A stretch of DNA of 59,706 nt from positions 1-59,706 of the forward strand of contig PLQC01000126.1 in NCBI GenBank assembly GCA_003159675.1. The letters run 5' to 3'. How positions within the stretch are numbered: position 1 is the stretch's first letter; every line of letters starts with the position of its first letter. Under the pieces are notes generated by a model, which was not told where the DNA came from, did no database searches, and saw nothing but the letters and a program-made list of their open reading frames with translations. The stretch is from Limisphaerales bacterium. GTDB taxonomy: Bacteria; Verrucomicrobiota; Verrucomicrobiia; Limisphaerales; BOG-1460. Below, in pieces: positions 44,474-52,977 of this stretch. Position numbers and translations under genes: made by a program.

Positions 44474-45499
44474 ATGGGCAGAAACGTGATTGACCCGATA
44501 GCTGCCTGGTTCATCGCAATGGAAGAATTGGGGGAGTTCATCGGGATTCGCTTCGGGCGCCTTCCTCCCGGCGCGACGGAACCCGAGTGGATATTTCTGC
44601 CTCACACCGAATTCGACGGGATCGGCGGCCTGGCGGAGATTCTCAGGCGCAGAGGCGCGAAGGTGGAATCGCTGGCTCAAATCAAGTACCCGGTCGCCCC
44701 GTCCTGGTTTTCGCTGCTGCGCGCATTGCCGAAATACTTGAGTCCGCGTCGTCGCGTGAAGTGGGGCTCCCTGGAAAAGGGGTCCGGTCCAGGCGACAGC
44801 TCGAAGGCGCCGACGGCGGTGGCCTGGCATCTGTTTGACGATCGAGTCACCACTCAAATCCGGCATGTTTGCAGGAAGGCGGAGGTCACGGTAAACTCCT
44901 TTTTGCTGAAGCATTTGACCAAGGCGATCCGCCCCTCTCTCAAGGACCAATCCTCGGTGGTTCCCTGGATGATTCCGGTGAACATCCGGGGCAAGGTGGA
45001 CCGGGGACGCGACACCGCAGTTCACACGAGTTACGTCGGAGTCCGGGTGCAATCTTACGAGATGGTGCACGACGTTCATCGAAGCGTTTACGCCGCCTTG
45101 CGCAGTGGAGAACATTGGGCCAACTGGCAGATGTACTTGCTGGGGCGATTCATCACCGCGGGGATGCGGCGATCTCTTGTCGCCACCGGGTTGGGCGCGT
45201 CCCAATGGAGCCTGGGCGGCTTCTCGAATCTGGGGGACTGGGATCGCGAGAAAGAAATCACGCAGCCGGACTGTCAGGGGGGATGGTTTTTTTGTCCGCC
45301 GGTCCTTCGCATCTTGTCGGTCGGCGCCGGCTGTGTCACCTTTCAAAACCGCCTGAGTCTGACGATTCAGGCTCATCCGGACCTCACCACGGACCCGGCG
45401 GTTTGCAAGCTCTGGGTGACGAATTGGGTGAAGGAAATCGAGATCGACCTGGCCAGCGGATTGGAAGCGGAGAGCGCCGGCACGCGGCTTCCCGCCTAG
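44474..45499 (+). CDS. Condensation/PapA-like acyltransferase
   Basis: A 341-residue protein of the CoA-dependent acyltransferase superfamily (condensation domains, PapA, wax-ester synthase, alcohol acetyltransferases). The motif EWIFLPHTEFDGIGGLAEIL corresponds to HHxxxDG with the first His replaced by Pro; the second His, the Asp and the Gly are kept, and the later FSNLGDW matches the SNLG-like structural motif. It probably makes an ester or amide between an acyl donor and an alcohol or amine. The missing first histidine is common in active members. It follows the radical SAM gene by 111 bp and converges with FadL copy 2 (4-bp overlap). Confidence 0.72.
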   Translation: MGRNVIDPIAAWFIAMEELGEFIGIRFGRLPPGATEPEWIFLPHTEFDGIGGLAEILRRRGAKVESLAQIKYPVAPSWFSLLRALPKYLSPRRRVKWGSLEKGSGPGDSSKAPTAVAWHLFDDRVTTQIRHVCRKAEVTVNSFLLKHLTKAIRPSLKDQSSVVPWMIPVNIRGKVDRGRDTAVHTSYVGVRVQSYEMVHDVHRSVYAALRSGEHWANWQMYLLGRFITAGMRRSLVATGLGASQWSLGGFSNLGDWDREKEITQPDCQGGWFFCPPVLRILSVGAGCVTFQNRLSLTIQAHPDLTTDPAVCKLWVTNWVKEIEIDLASGLEAESAGTRLPA

Positions 45500-46752
45500 A
45501 ATTTCAGAGTGACCGAGACGTTCAGGGCCTCGTTGAAGATGTGGTAGGTCCCGTCGGCCAGCGGAGCGGACTGGTCGTTCTGAACGTTGCGGGCCGGGTT
45601 GTACCCGAACTGATAGGCCGCAGCCCAATCCCAGTGCTTGCCTTTGTGCCCCAAACCAACGCTGCCCAGGTACAGATCCGAATCGGGAATGGTCGGGGTG
45701 AAATTCTTGTCCGGACTCGAATTCTGGCTGTAGAAAAAGCCGAGGCTTCCGTAATAACCCCTGCCGAGCTGCCGCGTCGCGCCAAACTCGTACATGAAAC
45801 TCGACTGGTAATTCAAGGGCAATACCAGGTTTCCAAACGCCGTCCCTTTGAACACAATCTGTTTGACGGCATTCCAGTCGGTCCAGTCCAAGTCGAATTC
45901 CAGGTTCCAGTTCTCGGTGGGTCTGAACGACACGCCTGCGACGACGTATTGCGGAAAGAGGATGGAGGCGCTGCTCGACGTGGAGGCGGGGTAGGGCGGC
46001 GACGGCAACGTCGCGGACGATCCCCGATAGTCCACCGTCGTGGTATAGCGATAGTTCACGCCGAAAGACCACTGGTCAAGCGGCTGCCAGAGAATGCCCG
46101 CGTTGAAACCGTATCCCATTCCATCGCCATCGACTCTGAATTGATCGTTGGGAAACAAACCAATGGCCCGCTCAAATTCGGCCGAGGAGTAGTTGATCGT
46201 GGGGCCGATCGCGATAGAGAGTGTCCGGTGAATCTTCCAGGATACGACCGGGTTGAAGCACAGGTATAAGAGAGAGCCTTTCTGCGCCATCGTTTCGAGG
46301 GGCGAATGCTGGCTCCAGTCCAGCGACAGGCCGTAGGGAGCGTAAACACCAAGCCCGAACGAGAGGGGAAAATCCTCCGGCGACACCACATAATACAATT
46401 GCGGCACCGGTTGAACATTCGAATTCGCACGCGCCGAGGCTCCGCCGGGGGAATCGTAATTATACCCCCCCGAAACCAGATACACCCCGGCGCCGATCTC
46501 TTGGCCTTCCAACTGGGAAATACCCGCCGGGTTATAATAGATGGCAGAGGGATTATCTGCCGTGGCCACAAAGGCATTGCCTCGCCCGATGGCCTCCGGG
46601 TCCTGGTTGGGAAGACGATACCCCACCGCCTTCACGCTGACGGAATGGAGGACCATTACGCAAAACAGCACCGCGGTACGGCGGCCGAATATTCGGAACT
46701 TCAACGCCGCCCGGCCGGCGGTATGATCCAGTGTTTTCACGACACGATTCAT
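45496..46752 (-). CDS. OmpP1/FadL-family outer-membrane protein (copy 2)
   Basis: A 418-residue outer-membrane barrel with FadL-type N-terminus GNAFVATADNPSAIYYNPAGISQLEGQ, nearly the same as copy 1, and aromatic end LNVSVTLKF. The signal peptide (RTAVLFCVMVLHSVSVKA) is ordinary Sec type, unlike copy 1. Start choices are ATG 46752 (MNRVVKTLD), 46776 and 46782. It is divergent from the methyltransferase operon and its stop overlaps the acyltransferase stop by 4 bp. A fatty-acid or hydrophobic-compound channel is the family role. The two barrels bracket the radical SAM/acyltransferase pair. Confidence 0.9.
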   Translation of the reverse strand: MNRVVKTLDHTAGRAALKFRIFGRRTAVLFCVMVLHSVSVKAVGYRLPNQDPEAIGRGNAFVATADNPSAIYYNPAGISQLEGQEIGAGVYLVSGGYNYDSPGGASARANSNVQPVPQLYYVVSPEDFPLSFGLGVYAPYGLSLDWSQHSPLETMAQKGSLLYLCFNPVVSWKIHRTLSIAIGPTINYSSAEFERAIGLFPNDQFRVDGDGMGYGFNAGILWQPLDQWSFGVNYRYTTTVDYRGSSATLPSPPYPASTSSSASILFPQYVVAGVSFRPTENWNLEFDLDWTDWNAVKQIVFKGTAFGNLVLPLNYQSSFMYEFGATRQLGRGYYGSLGFFYSQNSSPDKNFTPTIPDSDLYLGSVGLGHKGKHWDWAAAYQFGYNPARNVQNDQSAPLADGTYHIFNEALNVSVTLKF

Positions 46753-47170
46753 GGTTGTTATCTGCTTCGTTTCCATGTTCATCGACGCATGGAACACGTT
46801 CGCCTGTCCCAAATCCAGACAAGGATTGGCCAAACGTTCCGCAATTGGTTCTGCACAAATGCGGCCCTATGCAAATTGGGCCCATCTAATCCGCGTCCCG
46901 TCAAGCAAGGCGGATGCCAACAGGACCGTCCAGGAGACGTCGCCTGGAGCAACCCCGGAAATGACTTCCGGTGTTGCCGGTCTGTTTTCCTGCCGGGTAA
47001 TCTTGTTCGTTGGCTCGGAAAATGTTATGAAACCGATGCACGACTGCCGATTTTGGTTGAGGAAATCAAAACGGCAGGCATCAAATTCTTGATTCAATGT
47101 CCGGACAAAGCGGCGAACTGAAAAATTGGAAGCACGAACATCATGAGTAATTCCAGGATTTAGAAACAGA
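46753..47170. promoter_or_regulatory. Divergent promoter region between FadL copy 2 and signalling operon
   Basis: The 418 bp separates divergent genes and must hold both promoters. It includes a hairpin GCAAC-c-CCGGAA-atgac-TTCCGG-t-GTTGC (46949-46977), and CAGGAGACGTCGCCTG just before it. The minus ORF 46867-47223 and the plus ORF 46306-47121 have no family content. No sigma-54 or lux-box motif was seen. Confidence 0.45.
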
Positions 47171-48643
47171 ATGACCACCCAGAATGGCACAGCAAACAGC
47201 GTTTCCGGCGCCACATACGACATGAAGGATTCCTTGGTGTTCGGCCAAACCAGTCAGGGAACCGAAATCCACGCCACGCTGCTGCGGTTCACGCGCTTCC
47301 TGGCGGCATTCGAGATTTACAGCCCCACCCTCATCCTGCGCACTTCGGAAGTGCTCAGTGACTTCAGAATTGTGCTCCGCGACCGGACGATTTACTCAGG
47401 TCGTGCCGTCATCCGAACCCTGGTCAGTACAGGACTGGCTACGATCTGCGAAGCGACCCTCAACGAGGACTCCTGGATGGATGTGGAGTTTACCTCCGAA
47501 ATGCTCTCCGATGGCAGGCTCGAAAACGAATTCACCGGCTTCGTGCAGGAATGGCAGAAGCATTATCGGGTCGTGCCCGAATTCAAAGTGGTCACGGCGG
47601 ATATGCAGAGCTATCTCTCGGACTTGCGCCTCTGGCTGGAACAGATCGAACTCGAAATTCGTTCCTCTCCTTCACTGGATCGGAGTCAACTTGAGCGTGA
47701 CGTGATCGGTAAACTGGCCGACCCCATCGTCCGTTCTATCGATGCGTTCATCGAACGGTTCGAATCGATTGCCGGCAACCTTGAGCCGGACCTGGAGCCC
47801 ATTCATCGCAGTTACTTGCGCCGCCAACTCCATCCGTTGATCCTCAGTTCCCCTTTTGCTTATCGTGCCTATCATAAGCCACTGGGATTCGCCGGTGATT
47901 ATGAGGTGGTGGATATGATGTTCAGGCCGCCCTATGAAGGTGGCACACTGTTCGCAAAAGTGATGAATGTTTGGCTGCTCGGCCAGGCACCCGTTCAGGC
48001 GCATCGTAACCGGGTGATGTATCTGAAACGCCGACTCCTGGAAGAAGCCGCCCGCGCAAACGCTTTGCGCAAGGTGGCGCGCGTTTTCAACCTGGGTTGC
48101 GGCCCGGCAGTCGAAGTGCAGCAGTTTCTGCAGGAGTATGGCTCAGTCGAACAGATGCACATGACGCTGGTCGATTTCAGTGAAGAAGCCCTCCAATATC
48201 TACGAGGCATATTGACGGACATGGACAAGGGACGCGGTTACCGCGCTCCAATACAGTTGGTCAAAAAGACCGTCCACCAGATACTCAAAGAATCCTCGAA
48301 ATCAGTCGTTCGATCGCCAAACGAACAGTATGACTTCGTTTATTGCGCCGGCCTGTTTGATTACATGTCCACTCAAGTATGCAAACGGCTCATGAATACG
48401 CTTTACGATATGCTCGCCCCCGGCGGCCTTCTGCTGGCCAGCAACCTGAGCGCTGTTATGAACAGTTCACACCCGTTCCGCTATTCGATGGAGTACATGC
48501 TGGGCTGGCACTTGATTTACCGCAACAGACAGGAATTGGCTGTGCTGGCCCCTGACAAGGCACCGTCGGACAGTGTCTCGGTAACTGCCGAAAACACGGG
48601 TGTGAATGTATTCATGGAGGTGCGAAAGCCCACAAATGCCTGA
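47171..48643 (+). CDS. PhcB-like (3-OH fatty acid methyl ester type) SAM methyltransferase
   Basis: A 490-residue protein. The C-terminal half is a class I SAM methyltransferase: VFNLGCGPAVEVQQFLQEY (motif I), MTLVDFSEEALQYL, YDFVYCAGLFDYMSTQVCKRLMNTLYDMLAPGGLLLASNLS. This arrangement and the preceding FAYRAYHKPLGFAGDYEVVDMMF match the family of proteins annotated as extracellular factor 3-hydroxypalmitate methyl ester synthases, the family of PhcB from Ralstonia. The N-terminal 130 residues resemble a PilZ-like beta domain without its c-di-GMP-binding residues. Directly followed by a hybrid kinase (8-bp overlap), as PhcB is by PhcS. The actual product is unknown. Confidence 0.85.
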   Translation: MTTQNGTANSVSGATYDMKDSLVFGQTSQGTEIHATLLRFTRFLAAFEIYSPTLILRTSEVLSDFRIVLRDRTIYSGRAVIRTLVSTGLATICEATLNEDSWMDVEFTSEMLSDGRLENEFTGFVQEWQKHYRVVPEFKVVTADMQSYLSDLRLWLEQIELEIRSSPSLDRSQLERDVIGKLADPIVRSIDAFIERFESIAGNLEPDLEPIHRSYLRRQLHPLILSSPFAYRAYHKPLGFAGDYEVVDMMFRPPYEGGTLFAKVMNVWLLGQAPVQAHRNRVMYLKRRLLEEAARANALRKVARVFNLGCGPAVEVQQFLQEYGSVEQMHMTLVDFSEEALQYLRGILTDMDKGRGYRAPIQLVKKTVHQILKESSKSVVRSPNEQYDFVYCAGLFDYMSTQVCKRLMNTLYDMLAPGGLLLASNLSAVMNSSHPFRYSMEYMLGWHLIYRNRQELAVLAPDKAPSDSVSVTAENTGVNVFMEVRKPTNA

Positions 48644-51284
48644 AATGTTCTCCAGTTCAGTCGAAATACGACAGGCGTTCGTCAAGTACGACCGGCAGGT
48701 CATTATCAACAACGTCAAGGTTGGATGCCTGGTCGGGGCGTTGCTCATGCCTCTGGGCACCTTTCTGGATTATTTTGTTTACCGCGAGGACCTGTCGCTT
48801 TTTCTGGAGCTGCGCCTGCTGTGTTCTTTGTTGATCGCTGTCTTCTGGGCGATTGTAGTAACACCTTTCGGACATAAACACCCTCGCAAGCTCGGCGTTC
48901 TACTGGCCATGTTTCCCTCTTTCTTTATTTCATGGATGATTTACGTGACGGAAGGGTCCCGGTCGCCCTACTACGCAGGACTTAATCTCGTGTTGCTTTT
49001 GATCGGCTTCGTTTTGTATTGGACCCTCACCGAAAGCTTGGTTGCAGTCTCCCTGGTAATGCTCATGTACATCATCGCCTGTGCATTGCACGGCGACGTT
49101 TCCAGGGTGGCTTTTGCCAACAACCTCTACTTTCTGGCACTGACAGGCGTCATTGTTGTGACTGGAAGCTATGTGCACAGCCGGTGGCGCTTCCGGGAAT
49201 TTGTCCTTCGGTATGAATTGGACCAGAACCGCAAGGCGCTGGAGGAAAGCAACCAGAAGTTGAAGGAACTGGACCAGATCAAGAGCCGGTTCTTCGCCAA
49301 CATCAGCCATGAATTGCGCACGCCCCTCACGCTGTTGCTGGCGCCCCTGGAAACATTGCTCCGCCGGTTCAATCGCTCGATGGACCAGGAAACGGGGGAT
49401 CTGCTGACGACGATGCATGCCAATGGCATGCGGTTGCTCAAGCTGATCAACGACCTGCTAGACCTCGTCCGCCTGGAGTCCGGACGCATGGAAGTCAAAC
49501 AGGAGCCGGTCGAGGTCGAGGAGTTCGTCAAGGGCCTGGCCAGCGCCGCACGCCAGGTCGCCGACGACAAGCGGCTCAAGCTGGAAACCTATGTGGACCC
49601 CGGGTTGGGCACGGTTCTCGCCGATCGCGACAAGCTCGAAAAGATTCTGCTGAACCTCATTTTCAACGCGCTCAAGTTTACTCCCTCCGGCGGTCGGGTC
49701 TCGCTGCGCGCCGAAAAACAGGGCGAAGAACTGGTCCTGACCCTTTCCGACACCGGCATGGGAATCTCCGAAAAAAACCTGCCCTTCGTGTTCGACCGCT
49801 TCTGGCAGGCGGATGGTTCCTCCAAACGCAAATACCAGGGCGTCGGCATCGGATTGGCCCTGGTCAAGGAATTGGCCGAGATCCAGGCCGGAAAAGTCGA
49901 TGTCCAAAGTCAGGAAGGCAAAGGCACCACCTTCACGGTGCGGCTCCCGTACCGCAAGGCCGACCCGACGGCAAAGCCGAAACCCCAGGAATCCGTCGAG
50001 GTCGCCGCCCCCGCTTCAACCGGCACGGTGTCGTCCGAAGAATGGCTCGCCAACCTGTATCGGCGCGCGGAACTCTTCCCCGCCATGACCGCGCTGCAGG
50101 ACTCGCTCAAGCCGGTGGAGGTTTCGCACAACGGCAATCGGCCCAAAGCCCTCGTGGCCGATGACGAACCGGACATGCTGCGCTTTCTCAAGTCGCAACT
50201 GAGCGCCTATTACGAGGTGCTCGAAGCCGTGGACGGCCAGCAGGCGATCGAGAAAGCCAGCCAGTTTCTGCCGGACATCATCCTGCTCGACATGATGATG
50301 CCGGAAAAGGACGGACTCCAGGCCTGCCGGGAAATTCGGGAGAAAACCTCCACCCAGGGCATCCCCATCATTTTGTTGACGGCGCGAGCCGATGAGGAAA
50401 CCAAGCTGACCGCGCTGGAGGCGGGCGCGAGCGATTTCCTGGCCAAGCCGTTCTCAACCACCGAACTGCACGTGCGCATCAAAAACCTGGTCGAGTCGCA
50501 CCAGTACCAGCGCAAGGTCTCCCAGCAAAACCAGGTCCTGGAGTCCACCATCGAGCAGCTCAAGGAAACCGAAATGCAGTTGGTCCAGACCGAAAAACTC
50601 GCGTCGCTTGGACGCATGAGCGCGGGCATCATCCACGAGATCAACAACCCGCTCAACTACGCCACCACCGGCCTGTTCACCTTGCGCAACAAGGGAAAAC
50701 ACCTTGCCGCGGAGCACCGGGAGGAGTACGCCGAGATCTTGAACGATGTCGAAGAGGGCATCAAGCGGGTGAAGACAATCGTCTCGGACTTGCGCATGTT
50801 TACGCATCCGGATACCGAGAGCCGCGACCAGGTGGAAGTGGCCGATGTCGTGGCCGCGGCATTGCGCTTCCTCAGCAACGAGTGGAAGGACAGGGTGCGG
50901 ATCGAACAGAACATCGCCGAACACCAGACGATCTGGGCGAACAAGAACAAATTGATCCATGTCCTCACGAACCTGCTGCAAAACTCGATCGATGCCTTCA
51001 AGAAGAAGTCGTTCGAGGATGAAAAACCGACGATCTGGATCGATGGCCGGATTGTCAACGGCAGCAGTCTGCTGTCCATTCGCGACAATGGCGCCGGCAT
51101 CGCCGCCGCGGACTTGGACAAGATTTTCGACCCGTTCTTCACCACGAAGGACGTGGGCGAGGGGATGGGCCTGGGCCTGAGCATCTGCTACCGCATCGTG
51201 CAGGAATACGAGGGACGGATTCTGGTGAAGACCGAGCCCGGGAAGTTCTGCGAGTTTACACTGGAATTTCCCGTCAAAGGGTGA
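48636..51284 (+). CDS. Six-TM hybrid histidine kinase with two kinase modules (PhcS/CqsS-like)
   Basis: An 882-residue sensor starting at ATG 48636, overlapping the methyltransferase stop. Six hydrophobic segments span about 28-48, 58-78, 87-104, 115-132, 134-151 and 163-182, with very short loops; there is no periplasmic domain. A first kinase follows with phosphoacceptor FFANISHELRTPLTLL (H225), NALKFTPSGG, LSDTGMGIS and GVGIGLALVKE. Next a receiver (ALVADDEPDMLRF, LLDMMMPEKDG, AKPFS), then a second kinase with MSAGIIHEINNPLNYA, LLQNSIDAF, GAGI and GMGLGLSICY. The layout 6TM-kinase-receiver is that of CqsS/LqsS/PhcS sensors of small hydrophobic autoinducers; a second kinase after the receiver is unusual. 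Confidence 0.9.
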   Translation: MPEMFSSSVEIRQAFVKYDRQVIINNVKVGCLVGALLMPLGTFLDYFVYREDLSLFLELRLLCSLLIAVFWAIVVTPFGHKHPRKLGVLLAMFPSFFISWMIYVTEGSRSPYYAGLNLVLLLIGFVLYWTLTESLVAVSLVMLMYIIACALHGDVSRVAFANNLYFLALTGVIVVTGSYVHSRWRFREFVLRYELDQNRKALEESNQKLKELDQIKSRFFANISHELRTPLTLLLAPLETLLRRFNRSMDQETGDLLTTMHANGMRLLKLINDLLDLVRLESGRMEVKQEPVEVEEFVKGLASAARQVADDKRLKLETYVDPGLGTVLADRDKLEKILLNLIFNALKFTPSGGRVSLRAEKQGEELVLTLSDTGMGISEKNLPFVFDRFWQADGSSKRKYQGVGIGLALVKELAEIQAGKVDVQSQEGKGTTFTVRLPYRKADPTAKPKPQESVEVAAPASTGTVSSEEWLANLYRRAELFPAMTALQDSLKPVEVSHNGNRPKALVADDEPDMLRFLKSQLSAYYEVLEAVDGQQAIEKASQFLPDIILLDMMMPEKDGLQACREIREKTSTQGIPIILLTARADEETKLTALEAGASDFLAKPFSTTELHVRIKNLVESHQYQRKVSQQNQVLESTIEQLKETEMQLVQTEKLASLGRMSAGIIHEINNPLNYATTGLFTLRNKGKHLAAEHREEYAEILNDVEEGIKRVKTIVSDLRMFTHPDTESRDQVEVADVVAAALRFLSNEWKDRVRIEQNIAEHQTIWANKNKLIHVLTNLLQNSIDAFKKKSFEDEKPTIWIDGRIVNGSSLLSIRDNGAGIAAADLDKIFDPFFTTKDVGEGMGLGLSICYRIVQEYEGRILVKTEPGKFCEFTLEFPVKG

Positions 51285-51314
51285 GATTAGAAGGAGCAAC
51301 AAAGCCGAGCTGCT

Positions 51315-52577
51315 ATGGAAAATCCTTACGATTACAGGAAATTTGCAATCCTCTACGTGGATGATGAGGAGAAGTCCTTGAAATACTTCGCGCGCGCTTT
51401 CGAGGACCAGTTTCGGATTCTGACGGCGGTCAACGCCAAGGAGGGCCTCAAGCTGCTCGAACAGCAGGGGGGGGAGATCGGCGTGCTGATGACCGACCAG
51501 CGCATGCCCGGTGAAAAGGGCGTCTGGCTGCTCGAAAAGGCGCGCCAGCTTCATCCCCACATCATTCGCATCCTCGCTACCGCCTATGCCGACATGGATG
51601 CCGCCATCGCGGCCGTCAATTCGGGGGCCATTTACAAATACGTCACCAAACCCTGGGAACCGCCCCAGCTCGACCAGACGCTCAAGCGCAGTCTTGAGTT
51701 TTTCCTGGTGCAACGCGAGCGCGACCAGTTGTTGCGCGAAAAAATGTCCGTGTTGCACAACATGATGATCGCCGACCGGATCGTGAGCCTGGGATTGCTG
51801 GCAGCCGGCTTGAGCCACCACATTCGGAACGGATTGGTGGCGGTGAAGACCTTTTTGGACCTGGCGCCGGCCAAAATGGCCGAGGAGAAAATGGACCTCA
51901 ACGGGTTGCGCAACCCCGATTTTTGGAAGGAATACTATCAAAATGTCCAGGGCCAGATCGAAAAGATCAACAACCTGCTCAAGGACCTCTGGACCGCCTC
52001 CGAAAAACCGGCATTCGAGTTTGCCGATCTCGTGCGCGTCCGCGAAGTGGCCGCCTCGAGCATCGAAGGGCTCCAGGCCGCCTTCGCGGCCAAGAATATC
52101 CAGGTGCAGAACGACATTCCGGATTCGCTCCCGCCATTAAGGGTGGACAAGCCCAAATTCTACCGCCTCTTCGATTTGCTCCTGAAGGACGAGCTGGCCA
52201 CGCTTCCCTCCGGCAGCCGCGTCATCCTCTCGGCCCAAACGCCCGCCGACGCAAGCCAGAAGCCCAGCCTCCTCATCCAGGTCAGCGACAACGGCCCCGG
52301 GCTCCCGCAGGAGGCGTTGCGCCTGGTGTTCGATCCCTTTGTCGTGCGCAGCGATTCCCCGGTCGAATACGGGATCCATCTGATGGCCTGTTACTTTATC
52401 GTCCACCACCACGGCGGAAAAATCGAGGCGCGCAGCGAGAACGGCCGCGGAACGACCTTCACAATCCAGCTTCCCCTCGATCCAAACGTCGCCCCCGTCG
52501 TGGAAAACGACACCGAGTTTCTTCGGAAAGTGCTTCTCAACGACACCCTTTGGGAAAAGCTCATCAGCTCGGAGTAA
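51315..52577 (+). CDS. Response regulator with degenerate histidine-kinase domain (PhcQ-like)
   Basis: A 420-residue cytosolic protein. The N-terminal receiver is complete: AILYVDDEEKS, VLMTDQRMPGEKG (phospho-Asp), ILATAY and KYVTKPWEPP. Then comes a coiled region and a kinase-like domain: the H-box is VSLGLLAAGLSHHIRNGLVAVKTF. The ATPase part has VSDNGPGLP (G1), but the N-box is LFDLLLKDELATLP, lacking the usual Asn, and the G2 glycines are replaced (VEYGIHLMACYFIV), so ATP binding is doubtful. Response regulators with such appended kinase-like domains occur in phc loci. It follows the hybrid kinase by 30 bp. It may pass on phosphate or act as an adaptor. Confidence 0.85.
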   Translation: MENPYDYRKFAILYVDDEEKSLKYFARAFEDQFRILTAVNAKEGLKLLEQQGGEIGVLMTDQRMPGEKGVWLLEKARQLHPHIIRILATAYADMDAAIAAVNSGAIYKYVTKPWEPPQLDQTLKRSLEFFLVQRERDQLLREKMSVLHNMMIADRIVSLGLLAAGLSHHIRNGLVAVKTFLDLAPAKMAEEKMDLNGLRNPDFWKEYYQNVQGQIEKINNLLKDLWTASEKPAFEFADLVRVREVAASSIEGLQAAFAAKNIQVQNDIPDSLPPLRVDKPKFYRLFDLLLKDELATLPSGSRVILSAQTPADASQKPSLLIQVSDNGPGLPQEALRLVFDPFVVRSDSPVEYGIHLMACYFIVHHHGGKIEARSENGRGTTFTIQLPLDPNVAPVVENDTEFLRKVLLNDTLWEKLISSE

Positions 52578-52973
52578 TCCAACCGGCCGCCCTCTCGTCA
52601 CGCAGCGTTGTCAGGCCCTCCCGTCGCAGCCGCCGGAGCCGGAAGCAGTTCCCATCCTCTCTTTCGTCCCGGAAATCTACTGAATGGGGTTACGTAATCG
52701 TCCATATCCAAAATCGGTAATCCATGCCGTTGCAACCCGGCGAACAAATTGTTTAATCTGTTCACCAAGAATGAATTGACCGGACGGCAATGGTATGGAT
52801 TATTTAATGGTAGTGACTGCAGCAGGAATGTCTCACTTGGTTCTGAGTGACAGTCGCAGCCGCAAGCTGATTGTCAGTCGCGATAGAATTGTCACCTCGA
52901 CCGGTACCCAGTCGCCATATCCCCAGCCCAAACACCAGCATCTGTTCCTGTCGATGGCCAGCCCGCCTGTAAA
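52578..52973. other. Gap inside the signalling operon
   Basis: The 396 bp between the second and third kinase genes hold a possible small ORF (next entry), a stretch TGAATGGGGTTACGTAATCG and an AT-rich part around 52740-52800 that could be an internal promoter (TTGACC ... TATGGATTATTTAA). No terminator was seen. Confidence 0.4.
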
Positions 52974-52977
52974 ATGA
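52795..52977 (+). CDS. Possible 60-residue ORF coupled to the next kinase
   Basis: The frame MDYLMVVTAAGMSHLVLSDS ... ends KMASPPVK-like (SMASPPVK) at a TGA overlapping the ATG of the kinase gene by 4 bp (ATGA). This overlap is typical of coupled genes, but the sequence matches nothing and no clear ribosome site is present. It might be a leader peptide or chance. Confidence 0.28.
   Translation: MDYLMVVTAAGMSHLVLSDSRSRKLIVSRDRIVTSTGTQSPYPQPKHQHLFLSMASPPVK

Noticed and set aside
42623-46072. Long minus ORFs of 568 and 546 codons over the radical SAM and acyltransferase genes
   Set aside because: The plus-strand proteins have clear motifs (CxxxCxxC, HxxxDG); the minus frames have none and are G/R/D-rich shadows.
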